This document shows, piece by piece, positions 1-5,890 of a DNA stretch of 7,513 nt. A program made the translations under genes and the position numbers. The DNA is taken from NCBI GenBank assembly GCA_964392985.1, contig CAYMSF010000142.1:1-7513 (forward strand). The letters are read 5' to 3'. Each line of letters opens with the position of its first letter. Position 1 is the first letter of the stretch. The DNA is from CAYMSF01 sp964392985 (GTDB taxonomy: Bacteria; Verrucomicrobiota; Lentisphaeria; Victivallales; Victivallaceae). The notes under the pieces were generated by a model that made no database searches, was not told where the DNA came from, and saw only the letters and a program-made list of their open reading frames with translations.

Positions 1-350
1 TTTCAACTTTCAATTAAACGTTTGTCTTTTTACTAATTAGGGGTTTTGTCAACCCGAACGCGTAATTCATGCTCAAATAAGGCGGTAAAATGAATTTTTG
101 AAAGTCAGGTCTTTTTTTTGCGTTTATGATTGCGCAACAATCTCTTGTCCGTCGTAGGAGGATTGGACTGTAGCGGATAAGTCATCCTGCGGCGTGCTCG
201 TACCTGGCATATTTTGCTTTTTTGATGTTTGCTTAATATCGCCTGTCCGGCTATATTCAAAAAAGGTTTTTTGGACGGGAATAAATAACCATTATTTCAA
301 AATCTTGCGGCTGAAAATATTAAAATAAGAAGCAATAAAAGAAGTAAATT
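1..350. other. Intergenic stretch without a convincing gene
   Basis: I see no coding region here with a start, a ribosome site and a recognisable product. The stretch has several small dyads. GGGTT/AACCC lies at 41-45 and 51-55. An interrupted stem AGGAT..GACT / AGTC..ATCCT lies at 159-188 with a 10-nt loop. A larger one at 242-279 has outer arms CCTGTCC (242-248) and GGACGGG (273-279) pairing with one wobble, enclosing A6-GG-T6 (259-272). The last resembles a factor-independent terminator stem but has no T tract after it on either strand. A run of eight T lies near 111-119. It could be the remains of an older gene or an untranslated region; I cannot decide. Confidence 0.5.
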
Positions 351-351
351 G

Positions 352-453
352 ATGAATGTATGCACAAAATACAAAAATAAAGTGGACAGACCCCGCGCAG
401 CAATGAATATATGCACAAAATACAGAAATAAAGTGGACAGACAAAGCACAGAA
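352..453. repeat. Two tandem copies of a 51-bp unit
   Basis: Copy 1 is 352-402 and copy 2 is 403-453, directly abutting. By eye 44 of 51 positions agree, and the first 40 bp of the unit differ at only two positions (358/409 and 374/425). The best conserved part contains TGCACAAAATAC followed by AAATAAAGTGGACAGAC. The unit length is a multiple of three, so the duplication leaves short open frames on both strands, but none looks like a gene. Read on the minus strand each copy starts GTCTGTCCACTTTATTT, which resembles the repeated terminal sites of some transposable elements; that resemblance is only suggestive. The array ends about 100 bp before the regulator gene. Confidence 0.85.
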
Positions 454-550
454 ACATTTTTTAACGTCTGTAGACTTTTGGCGGTGCTGTCATTGTTGGC
501 CAATAACCATATATCTATATCATATTTTGATTTGTATTCATGATATCATT

Positions 551-1516
551 ATGCTAGAATATAACAATGATAAAAGGAAACAATTTACAATTTATAGTAA
601 AATGCCAATGTATGACCAGATAAAAGAGTGGTCCCCGCCGTTTTATATCTTTGAGGCCGGTTTTGGTTCCATCAAGAACGCAGATTATTATAATGATGTC
701 GCCACAATCGCCACTGAACCACGTCGTGTCTTGATTACACAAACTCTTAAAGGAAGTGGAACCCTCTATGTCACTGGAACCCGGTTTGAAGTGAAAGAGG
801 ACGATATTTTCGTGATCGAACGTCCTGGCCCTTATGTCTATTGTTTCGAAGAAGGTAATATTGCTCCTTGGGAGTTTAAATTTATCAGTATCGCATTTAC
901 TGATCCCGGCAAGAAAGATTTTCTACCGGATTTGCTTGTAAAAAATCCGGTGATGTCATTAAAAAATTTTCCTTCCTTGCGGAACAAACTCGATGGCCTC
1001 CGGGATATTTTCATTTCAGTCCACAAAACCAGAGTATTGGCTCATTCCATACTGGCATATGACCTCCTAATTTCATATATCGAAGCAAAAATGATTGGAG
1101 AGGAAAGAACCGCTAGCATTTATGATGCAGCCGTTAAGCTGAAAGGACTTTTGGACACGAATTATATGAAGAACTTAAAAATCCAAAACCTTGCATTCAC
1201 ACTTGGATACAGTAAGGAAGCTCTCATTCGTTCCTTTAAAAATTATTACGGCATTCCCCCACTCAAATATTTCAACCGAGTGAAAATGTTTAATGCTTCC
1301 CAGATGTTGGAGCGAGATGATTTGTCCGTCAAAGAGATCGCCTTTGCGACAGGTTTTGAGAACGCAAATTATTTTTGCCGTATTTTCCGTTCTTTTATGG
1401 GAATTTCTCCTATGCAGTATCGGAATATGTATTTTAGTGGAGGCAATGTCGAAATGTATTATAATCGTAAGTCCCCGACGAATCCACAAAATAAGACAAC
1501 GTCTGAATATTTTTAG
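551..1516 (+). CDS. AraC/XylS-family transcriptional regulator
   Basis: This is a predicted sugar-responsive DNA-binding regulator of 321 residues. The N-terminal half (about residues 60-115) has the beta-rich, cupin-like pattern of AraC ligand-binding domains (GSGTLYVTGTRFEVKEDDIFVI). Residues about 196-292 form the two-helix-turn-helix AraC domain. The first HTH lies around LKIQNLAFTLGYSKEALIRSF. The second is LSVKEIAFATGFENANYFCR, followed by the signature ending FRSFMGISPMQYRN. Length and order are normal for the family. The start is uncertain: ATG 551 has no clear Shine-Dalgarno sequence. An in-frame TTG (527) lies upstream, and ATG 602 lies downstream with only a distant AGGAA before it; 551 is chosen as the longest ATG start. 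The tail after the HTH (residues about 293-321) is not part of the domain. I infer that it regulates the downstream pseudopilin and hydrolase, because AraC regulators commonly sit next to the sugar genes they control. Confidence 0.9.
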   Translation: MLEYNNDKRKQFTIYSKMPMYDQIKEWSPPFYIFEAGFGSIKNADYYNDVATIATEPRRVLITQTLKGSGTLYVTGTRFEVKEDDIFVIERPGPYVYCFEEGNIAPWEFKFISIAFTDPGKKDFLPDLLVKNPVMSLKNFPSLRNKLDGLRDIFISVHKTRVLAHSILAYDLLISYIEAKMIGEERTASIYDAAVKLKGLLDTNYMKNLKIQNLAFTLGYSKEALIRSFKNYYGIPPLKYFNRVKMFNASQMLERDDLSVKEIAFATGFENANYFCRIFRSFMGISPMQYRNMYFSGGNVEMYYNRKSPTNPQNKTTSEYF

Positions 1517-1538
1517 GTTTGAAATTATTTCTTTACCG

Positions 1539-1557
1539 GCGCGTTCTAGAGACGCGC
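1539..1557. promoter_or_regulatory. GC-rich dyad between regulator and IS630 element
   Basis: Perfect 6-bp arms GCGCGT (1539-1544) and ACGCGC (1552-1557) enclose the loop TCTAGAG. It lies 22 bp after the regulator's stop codon in an AT-rich setting. There is no T tract directly after it, so it is at best a weak terminator. It could also be a protein-binding dyad. It lies just outside the proposed left end of the IS630 element. Confidence 0.35.
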
Positions 1558-1566
1558 AAGATAATA

Positions 1567-2687
1567 AGCTATCATTTTCTTTTTGATATGCTATATTGTT
1601 ATCATGGATATAAGAGATGCACGAACTATAGAAGCGGCGACGTTGTACGAACGTCGTAAGCAGGCGGTAATGCTTTTTCAAAAAGGCATGAAACGCCATG
1701 AAATTGCTCCGATTGTCGGGGTTCACCGTTTGACTGTTGGAATTTGGATAAAGGACTGGCGAAAAGGAGGATTGTCAGCCTTGAAAGTTAATTCCAGCGG
1801 ACGCCCTGTTGGAAGCGGGCGCAAATTATTTCCTCACGAAGAACAGGAAATAAAGAAGGCACTAATAGATAAATGCCCAGACCAGTTGAAACTGCCATTT
1901 GCGCTTTGGACACGGCAGGGTGTACAGCTTTTAATAAAGCAAAAATTCTCGATTGAAATGAGTTTGCAGGGTATCGGCGATTATTTGAACCGTTGGGGGT
2001 TCACACCGCAAAAACCTATTCGTCGAGCATACGAAAGGAATGATGCCAAGGTTCAACGCTGGATGACGGAAGAGTATCCTGCTATTGCACTTAACGCCAG
2101 AAAAGAAGGATCCGAAATCCACTGGGGAGATGAAACTGGACTTCGTAGTGATGACGTTAACGGTCGGGCATACGCTCCTAAAGGACAAACTCCTGTGCAA
2201 CGGGTAAAAGGAACTCCGGAAGAACTGAACATGATAAGCACTATTACCAATCAGGGGAAAGTACGATTCATGTTTTATCAGGAAACATTGACAGCTAACT
2301 TGTTGATAACGTTCATGAAGCGTCTTATTCGCAGTACAGAGAGAAAAGTCGTATTAATCCTGGATAATTTGAAAGTACACCATGGGAAGGCAGTTAAAGC
2401 GTGGCTGATGGAAAACAAAGCATTTATCGAAGTATTTTATCTGCCGAGTTATAGTCCTGACCTGAATCCAGATGAATTACTGAACAGCGATTTGAAAAGT
2501 AACCTCAGCAAAAAGCCGGAAACCAAGCGCAAGGGGGAATTGAAACTCAATGCTCAAAACCATATGCGAAGCATTCAGAAAAAGCCGCAACATATCAAGA
2601 ATTTATTTCAAGCGGAGAGTGTGAAATATGCAAGCTGATTATCTTTCGTAGCAATATAACACTTTGCGGAAAAGTCCGACAGGCTGC
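1567..2687 (+). mobile_element. IS630-family insertion sequence (ends approximate)
   Basis: The element is defined by the transposase at 1604-2638 and by imperfect terminal similarity. Reading inwards, the left side has AGCTATC at 1567-1573 and TATATTGTTA at 1592-1601. The right side, read on the minus strand, has AGCCTGTC and further in TATATTGCTA (the complement of 2649-2658). TA dinucleotides sit at 1565-1566 and 2688-2689, as expected for a family that duplicates TA on insertion. The inverted repeats are weak by eye, so the ends could be off by some bases, or the element could be slightly larger. The transposase itself is full length. The element lies just after the AraC-type regulator and has separated it from downstream genes. 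Confidence 0.5.
1604..2638 (+). CDS. IS630-family transposase, apparently intact
   Basis: This is a DDE (RNase H-fold) transposase of 344 residues that would cut and paste its own element. Residues about 15-75 form an N-terminal helix-turn-helix/winged-helix region (RRKQAVMLFQKGMKRHEIA...TVGIWIKDW). The catalytic triad is visible: D176 in HWGDETG, D254 in LILDNLKVHHG and E291 in SYSPDLNPDELLN, with 36 residues between the second Asp and the Glu, close to the family's usual spacing. The C-terminal end, finishing in YAS, looks complete, and no stop or frameshift interrupts it. The ATG at 1604 is chosen because the protein then begins with the family-like MDIRDARTIEAATLYERR; the TTG 21 bp upstream adds only an atypical hydrophobic stub. 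No strong Shine-Dalgarno sequence precedes it. It may still be active, unlike the neighbouring element. Confidence 0.93.
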   Translation: MDIRDARTIEAATLYERRKQAVMLFQKGMKRHEIAPIVGVHRLTVGIWIKDWRKGGLSALKVNSSGRPVGSGRKLFPHEEQEIKKALIDKCPDQLKLPFALWTRQGVQLLIKQKFSIEMSLQGIGDYLNRWGFTPQKPIRRAYERNDAKVQRWMTEEYPAIALNARKEGSEIHWGDETGLRSDDVNGRAYAPKGQTPVQRVKGTPEELNMISTITNQGKVRFMFYQETLTANLLITFMKRLIRSTERKVVLILDNLKVHHGKAVKAWLMENKAFIEVFYLPSYSPDLNPDELLNSDLKSNLSKKPETKRKGELKLNAQNHMRSIQKKPQHIKNLFQAESVKYAS

Positions 2688-2691
2688 TAGT

Positions 2692-2723
2692 GATTACGGA
2701 CAGTATTTTTTCAGTCAGTAATC
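2692..2723. other. Stem-loop just after the IS630 element
   Basis: GATTAC (2692-2697) pairs with GTAATC (2718-2723). After one mismatch, GAC (2699-2701) pairs with GTC (2714-2716), leaving a T-rich loop. The stem starts about 54 bp after the transposase stop. It could end transposase transcription, although the T run is in the loop and not after the stem. The bases from here to 2841 contain no gene that I can support. Confidence 0.4.
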
Positions 2724-2841
2724 GTAAGTTCGTTGATTCATCTATAGACTTCAATTAATTATAAACTGGTCTATTGGGATCGCGTCAATATAGGCGTAGT
2801 TCTAAATTTGAGAGAACCGAAAATGTGGTGTTGAGATTTCA

Positions 2842-2847
2842 ATACTC
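2842..2847. repeat. Target-site duplication, left copy (ATACTC)
   Basis: ATACTC stands immediately outside the left inverted repeat of the IS1634-type element, and the identical six bases stand immediately outside the right inverted repeat at 4569-4574. A short perfect direct repeat at exactly these points is the footprint of staggered target cutting during insertion. Removing the element and one copy joins GAGATTTCA-ATACTC-GCAAATT. Confidence 0.92.
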
Positions 2848-2873
2848 CCTGAATTCCCGTAAAGATGTAACTA
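2848..2873. repeat. Left terminal inverted repeat of the IS1634-type element
   Basis: It begins CCTGAATTCCCG and ends ATGTAACTA. It matches the reverse complement of 4543-4568 at 24 of 26 positions; the differences are at 2860 (T against A) and 2864 (G against T). The adjoining outer base differs, and the direct repeat ATACTC starts there, which fixes the end of the element. Confidence 0.93.
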
Positions 2874-2939
2874 CGTCCTGATCTAACCACTTGAAAATAA
2901 ATCAATAATCAATGAAAAGGCAGTTGCTTTTTATCATAG

Positions 2940-2971
2940 ACATAGTTGCTTTATCTAAAAAGTAACTATGT
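2940..2971. promoter_or_regulatory. Long hairpin 14 bp before the transposase start codon
   Basis: The arms are 13 nt each: ACATAGTTGCTTT (2940-2952) and AAAGTAACTATGT (2959-2971), with a 6-nt loop. Twelve pairs are Watson-Crick and one would be a G-U wobble in RNA. An imperfect direct copy of the left arm's AGTTGCTTT lies just upstream at 2922-2930. The hairpin ends 14 bp before ATG 2986, and only a weak GTGAG-like ribosome site lies between. In other insertion sequences, stems at this place block translation of transcripts that run in from outside; that role is inferred here. It could instead be an operator. Confidence 0.6.
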
Positions 2972-2985
2972 AGTGAGAAAATCAT

Positions 2986-4545
2986 ATGGCAAGCCGCACA
3001 CATCACCACAACAAGAAGACCGACGTAACTTATGTCTATTCAGTTGAAAGCTATTGGGACAAAGCAAAAAAGCGTCCCGCCAACAAGCAGGTGTGACTGG
3101 GCAGACTGGACAAGGAAACCGGCGAAGTCATTCCATCTAAACGTACAGCCGGAACGGCCAAACGTGCCGCGTCCGCTCCTGAAGTAACGGCGAGTGCGCT
3201 GGTCGCCGGACCGCATCTTCTGCTGGAAAGATTGACGGAGCAGACCGGCCTTGATGTCATGCTGAAAAAATGTTTTCCGGAAATCCATGCTGCGATGTTA
3301 AGCATGGTGTACTTCATTGTCCAGAAAGGGCTGGCATTGTCGCACTGCGAACAGTGGAGTGTGGGACACCTGCATCCTTACGGCGAACTCCTGCTCAGTC
3401 AGCGGATCAGCGAATTGCTGCCGCGTATCACGGAAGATGCCAGGCAGCAATTTCTATCGCTCTGGCTGTCCAAGCAACTGGAGCAGGATTCCCTCTGTTA
3501 CGACATCACTTCGGTTTCTTCGTATTCAGAAAACAACGAGTACGTCAAATACGGCTATAACCGTGATAAAGAGCCGTTGCCGCAGATCAATCTGGCAATG
3601 CTGTTCGGACAGAACAGCCGCCTGCCAGCGTATTACCGCCGCATGCCCGGCAACATTACCGACGTGGCGACGCTGAACACCACCATGCATTCACTGGATT
3701 TTCTCGGGGGAGCCGGAATGCATTTCGTGCTGGATCGCGGTTTTTACAGCGAGCAGAATGTCGATGAACTGTTTCTCCGCCGGCACAAATTTACTATTGC
3801 AGTTCCGGCCGGACGCAAGTGGGTGGAGAAAATCATCTAGCGCTATTATGAAACTATCCAGTCACCGGCCAACTATCTGCAGCTTGACGACGATGAATCT
3901 CTATTCATTCAGACCGTGCTTCACAAATGGGGAGAGGATGGCAAACGGTCGTACCTGCACATCTATTATAACGCCAGACAGGCTGCCGGAGAGTTCGATC
4001 GTTTTACCGGAGAACTGCTTAAGTGCAAAGAAGAACTGGCGAACGGGAGGGGCAAGGAGCACGAAGAATATTATCAGCGCTATTTTTACCTCAAGGAGAC
4101 GCCGAAACGCGGCTTGCAGATTTCATTTAACGATAAGGAAATTCAGAGAACCCGGAAACGCTATGCCGGTTTTTTCTGCATCCTGTCGAACGCAATCAAA
4201 GCACCGTTGACTGCGCTGCGGGCATATCGGGCCAAGGATGCGGTGGAAAATAGTTTTGACGACCTAAAAAACCATCTCGACATGAAACGGTTGCGTATTC
4301 ATAGTTCCGCCGCTATGGATGCCAGACTTTTCCTGCAATTTCTGGCCCTGATTTATATAAGCCAAATCCGAAACGTCATCCAGGACGATAAAATACTGCG
4401 CAACCTGACCGTTCGGGAAGTAATGGAGGATATGGAAACACTCGTACAAATCAGATACTCGCACCGTTACGGACAGCTCTATACCGAAACCAATCCAATT
4501 CAGCGAAAGATCATGGACGCATTCGGCGTCAGCATCCCGACATAG
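2986..4545 (+). pseudogene. IS1634-type transposase interrupted by two in-frame stop codons
   Basis: One reading frame runs for 520 codons, starting MASRTHHHNKKTDVTYVYSV, and is broken only by TGA at 3094-3096 (codon 37) and TAG at 3838-3840 (codon 285). No frameshift is needed to join the three pieces. Counting through the stops, the catalytic residues are D173 (LCYDITS), D250 (HFVLDRGFYS) and E421 (AYRAKDAVENSFDDLK, the Y-x2-R/K-x3-E-x6-K motif of the IS4 superfamily). The two Asp lie between the stops and the Glu lies after the second, so no single uninterrupted fragment contains the whole active site. Each stop is one C-to-T transition away from a sensible codon: CGA in KQV-R-LGRLDKETGE, and CAG in VEKII-Q-RYYET. 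Other genes in the window end normally at TGA and TAG, so recoding is unlikely. Confidence 0.92.
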
Positions 4546-4568
4546 TTACATATTTTCGGGAATTCAGG
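4543..4568. repeat. Right terminal inverted repeat of the IS1634-type element
   Basis: This is the reverse complement of 2848-2873 with two mismatches. It ends GGGAATTCAGG and is followed at once by the direct repeat ATACTC (4569-4574). The transposase stop codon TAG forms its inner edge. Confidence 0.93.
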
Positions 4569-4574
4569 ATACTC
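4569..4574. repeat. Target-site duplication, right copy (ATACTC)
   Basis: It is identical to 2842-2847 and directly adjoins the right inverted repeat. The two copies are still perfect, which suggests the insertion is not very old. Confidence 0.92.
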
Positions 4575-4589
4575 GCAAATTAAAACCAA

Positions 4590-4684
4590 AGTGAAAATTA
4601 TCAAAAATTGGAATCTATTTAAGGATGATAGTGAAAATTATCGATTTTATATCAATATTATGCTGTCATTATCAATATTATGCT
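4590..4684. promoter_or_regulatory. Phased direct repeats, likely operator array of the pseudopilin gene
   Basis: Two repeat types are seen. AGTGAAAATTATC occurs at 4590-4602 and 4630-4642, and TATCAATATTATGCT at 4650-4664 and 4670-4684. The four starts fall on a 20-bp register (4590, 4630, 4650, 4670; only the 4610 slot is empty), and all share the core T-N-A-A-N-ATTAT starting two bases in. The last copy ends one base before a poor -35 element. Direct repeats about two helical turns apart, with the nearest beside the -35, are the known arrangement of AraC-type activator half-sites. I therefore infer that these bind the regulator encoded at 551-1516 or a relative. An alternative is plain tandem duplication in AT-rich DNA. 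Confidence 0.6.
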
Positions 4685-4685
4685 C

Positions 4686-4714
4686 TATACAATAAGGTGT
4701 TTTGATATTATAAT
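4686..4714 (+). promoter_or_regulatory. Predicted sigma70-type promoter of the pseudopilin gene
   Basis: A -10 box TATAAT (4709-4714) is perfect. The -35-like TATACA (4686-4691) matches the consensus at four of six positions, with a 17-bp spacer. A weak -35 immediately after a direct-repeat array fits an activator-dependent promoter. The region is very AT-rich, so chance -10 boxes are possible. The 5' leader to ATG 4747 would be about 25 nt and contains the AAGGAG ribosome site at 4737-4742. Confidence 0.5.
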
Positions 4715-4746
4715 TATAAAAATATAACACATAATTAAGGAGAACA

Positions 4747-5496
4747 ATGATGAATACGGCAAATGAAAGCAACGGATATAAAGCCGTCAATAAAATGCTA
4801 TTTAATTTTACTCTGATAGAACTCCTCGTGGTGATTGGAGTCATCGCGATATTGGCCGGGTTGCTGCTTCCTGCTCTCGGAAAAGCGAGAGACGCGTCCC
4901 GAAAGATTGTTTGCATCAACAACCTGAAACAGGTCGGGAACGGGATTTTCCTTTATATGGATGCCAATGATTCATACATGTGTCCCGGAGACGTTAGCGA
5001 TATCAGTCGCAGGAATTACTGGATGATTGGGTTATCTCCTTATCTGAACGGACCCAAAACAGAAACTTTGGTCGCGGATGGTAATAATGCGAATTGTCCT
5101 GACAGGAAAATGAAAGTACTGCAATGTCCGAAAACTTGGGGTCTGCCCTATTTTTGGGGTGGGCATTCGTATGGGATGAACACGTTTCTCAATTTTAATA
5201 ATTTAACTCCTTCAATTTATAATTCATTACTGAAGTTCGGTAGTTCGAAAATGCCTAAAGAAATCAGCAAGTTTTACATGGCATCCGATTCTTACTCGTA
5301 CACAGTTTATGGATCAACAATATTAACGAGAAGCGTTGGGCTCGATCTATCTCAAATCTATTATTACAAAAGCCATAATGGAGAAATTAACTTCCTGATG
5401 GGGGACGGTCACGTTGAGCATCATATACGCTCCAATGCATTTACCTTTAGCACGACAACATTTGTAGACGGTGGAACGAGTAACATAACCTTTTAA
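4747..5496 (+). CDS. Pseudopilin-like secretion protein with H-x9-DG motif
   Basis: The product is 249 residues. Residues 20-48 are a prepilin signal/transmembrane segment, N-FTLIELLVVIGVIAIL...LLPALGKAR. The predicted processing site is before F21, and the conserved Glu at mature position 5 is E25. The usual Gly at -1 is replaced by Asn20. The next stretch, CINNLKQVGNGIFLYMDANDSY, is typical of these proteins. Near the C terminus H210, then nine residues, then D220-G221 (SHNGEINFLMGDGHV) form the H-x9-DG motif. Family knowledge: such proteins are inserted in the inner membrane, cut by a prepilin peptidase, and occur in very large numbers in Lentisphaerota and Planctomycetota, often beside glycoside hydrolases or sulfatases; their role is unproven. 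AAGGAG (4737-4742) supports ATG 4747; ATG 4750 directly after it is an equally possible start. The gene is intact. Confidence 0.92.
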   Translation: MMNTANESNGYKAVNKMLFNFTLIELLVVIGVIAILAGLLLPALGKARDASRKIVCINNLKQVGNGIFLYMDANDSYMCPGDVSDISRRNYWMIGLSPYLNGPKTETLVADGNNANCPDRKMKVLQCPKTWGLPYFWGGHSYGMNTFLNFNNLTPSIYNSLLKFGSSKMPKEISKFYMASDSYSYTVYGSTILTRSVGLDLSQIYYYKSHNGEINFLMGDGHVEHHIRSNAFTFSTTTFVDGGTSNITF

Positions 5497-5581
5497 TTTT
5501 TAATTACGACATCAAAACGCAGGGCAAAGCATTCTGGTGTGGAATATGTAAAGAAAAATTGAGGATAAATGAGGATGGATG

Positions 5582-5757
5582 GATTTGGCTTATGATGCGC
5601 CGCAAATCAGGGAGTTTTCGGCGAAGCTGAACCATGTGGCGGTGATCGACTACAACGCATTTGAGAAAAATAAACAACCACGCCCAGAGGACGTGGTATT
5701 GCTTGTAGCTCCCCAGAGGAGCGTGAGAGGTTGTTCGCGATACACTACGAGTTCTAA
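5582..5757 (+). pseudogene. Frameshifted fragment of a DDE transposase
   Basis: The translation from 5582, DLAYDAPQIREFSAKLNHVAVID followed by YN, resembles the segment around the second catalytic Asp in IS4/IS5-like transposases, where patterns such as D-AYDA-xIREFS-xLGHVPxID are common. The similarity fades after about 5660. It returns in another frame at 5713 as PEERERLFAIHYEF, matching the PEERERF-type region expected next, and then meets TAA at 5755-5757. No start, N-terminal domain or final catalytic Glu region is present. It is therefore a decayed remnant of a third insertion sequence, different from the two larger ones in this window. The exact family is uncertain because only about 55 residues can be read. 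Confidence 0.6.
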
Positions 5758-5890
5758 AATCAAGTGTGATAAACCAAACCAATATTTGAAGACAAAGATA
5801 AGACGAAGACTATATCTTCACTAATTTGGGAATAGTTTTAAAAAAAATCAGGCAAAGCCTAAAGAACTCTGACCGTGCCCAGAGGACGTG
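5681..5890. repeat. Three copies of a CCCAGAGGA(G)CGTG motif
   Basis: GCCCAGAGGACGTG occurs exactly at 5682-5695 and 5877-5890. A variant with one extra G, CCCAGAGGAGCGTG, occurs at 5712-5725. The first two copies sit in small hairpins: ACCACG/CGTGGT with the loop CCCAGAGGA, and GCTCC/GGAGC with the loop CCAGA. Part of the similarity may come from codons for Pro-Glu-Asp/Glu in the old transposase. The third copy lies about 120 bp past the readable fragment, so a local duplication is also possible. Confidence 0.6.

Larger units (their letters stand above)
2848..4568 (+). mobile_element. IS1634-type (IS4 superfamily) insertion sequence, complete ends
   Basis: This is a 1721-bp element with both ends preserved. 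The terminal inverted repeats are 26 bp: left 2848-2873, right 4543-4568, beginning CCTGAATTCCCG on both sides when read inwards, with two mismatches. A perfect 6-bp target duplication ATACTC lies at 2842-2847 and 4569-4574. The single transposase gene (2986-4545) ends inside the right inverted repeat, its TAG at 4543-4545 being the first three bases of that repeat. The 112 bp between the left repeat and the start codon include a long hairpin (2940-2971). The coding part is visibly richer in G+C than the genes on either side, which suggests arrival from a different genome. The element has two nonsense codons in its transposase and is therefore probably not self-mobile, although its ends could be used by a related transposase. 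Confidence 0.93.

Noticed and set aside
124..210. Minus-strand 28-residue frame beginning MPGTSTPQDD
   Set aside because: It has a tidy amino-acid composition but no ribosome site, no family match that I know, and the open frame extends upstream without another start. Length alone allows chance.
242..279. Factor-independent terminator
   Set aside because: The stem is fair but is not followed by a T tract on either strand, and no gene end is visible upstream.
352..453. CRISPR array
   Set aside because: Only two copies, directly abutting with no unique spacers of constant size, and no cas genes nearby.
297..503. Minus-strand frame with repeated LSTLFLYFVH segments and a hydrophobic end
   Set aside because: The repeat in the protein simply reflects the 51-bp DNA duplication (a multiple of three), and the hydrophobicity comes from AT-rich DNA. 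No ribosome site or family match.
1175..1726. 183-residue minus-strand frame
   Set aside because: It lies opposite the AraC helix-turn-helix region and the start of the IS630 transposase, both of which are clear genes. Its composition is that of an antisense shadow.
3094..3840. Stop-codon reassignment or selenocysteine/pyrrolysine use in the IS transposase
   Set aside because: Other intact genes in the window end at TGA and TAG, the two affected codons are of different types, and no downstream insertion element or catalytic Cys context is seen. Two point mutations are simpler.
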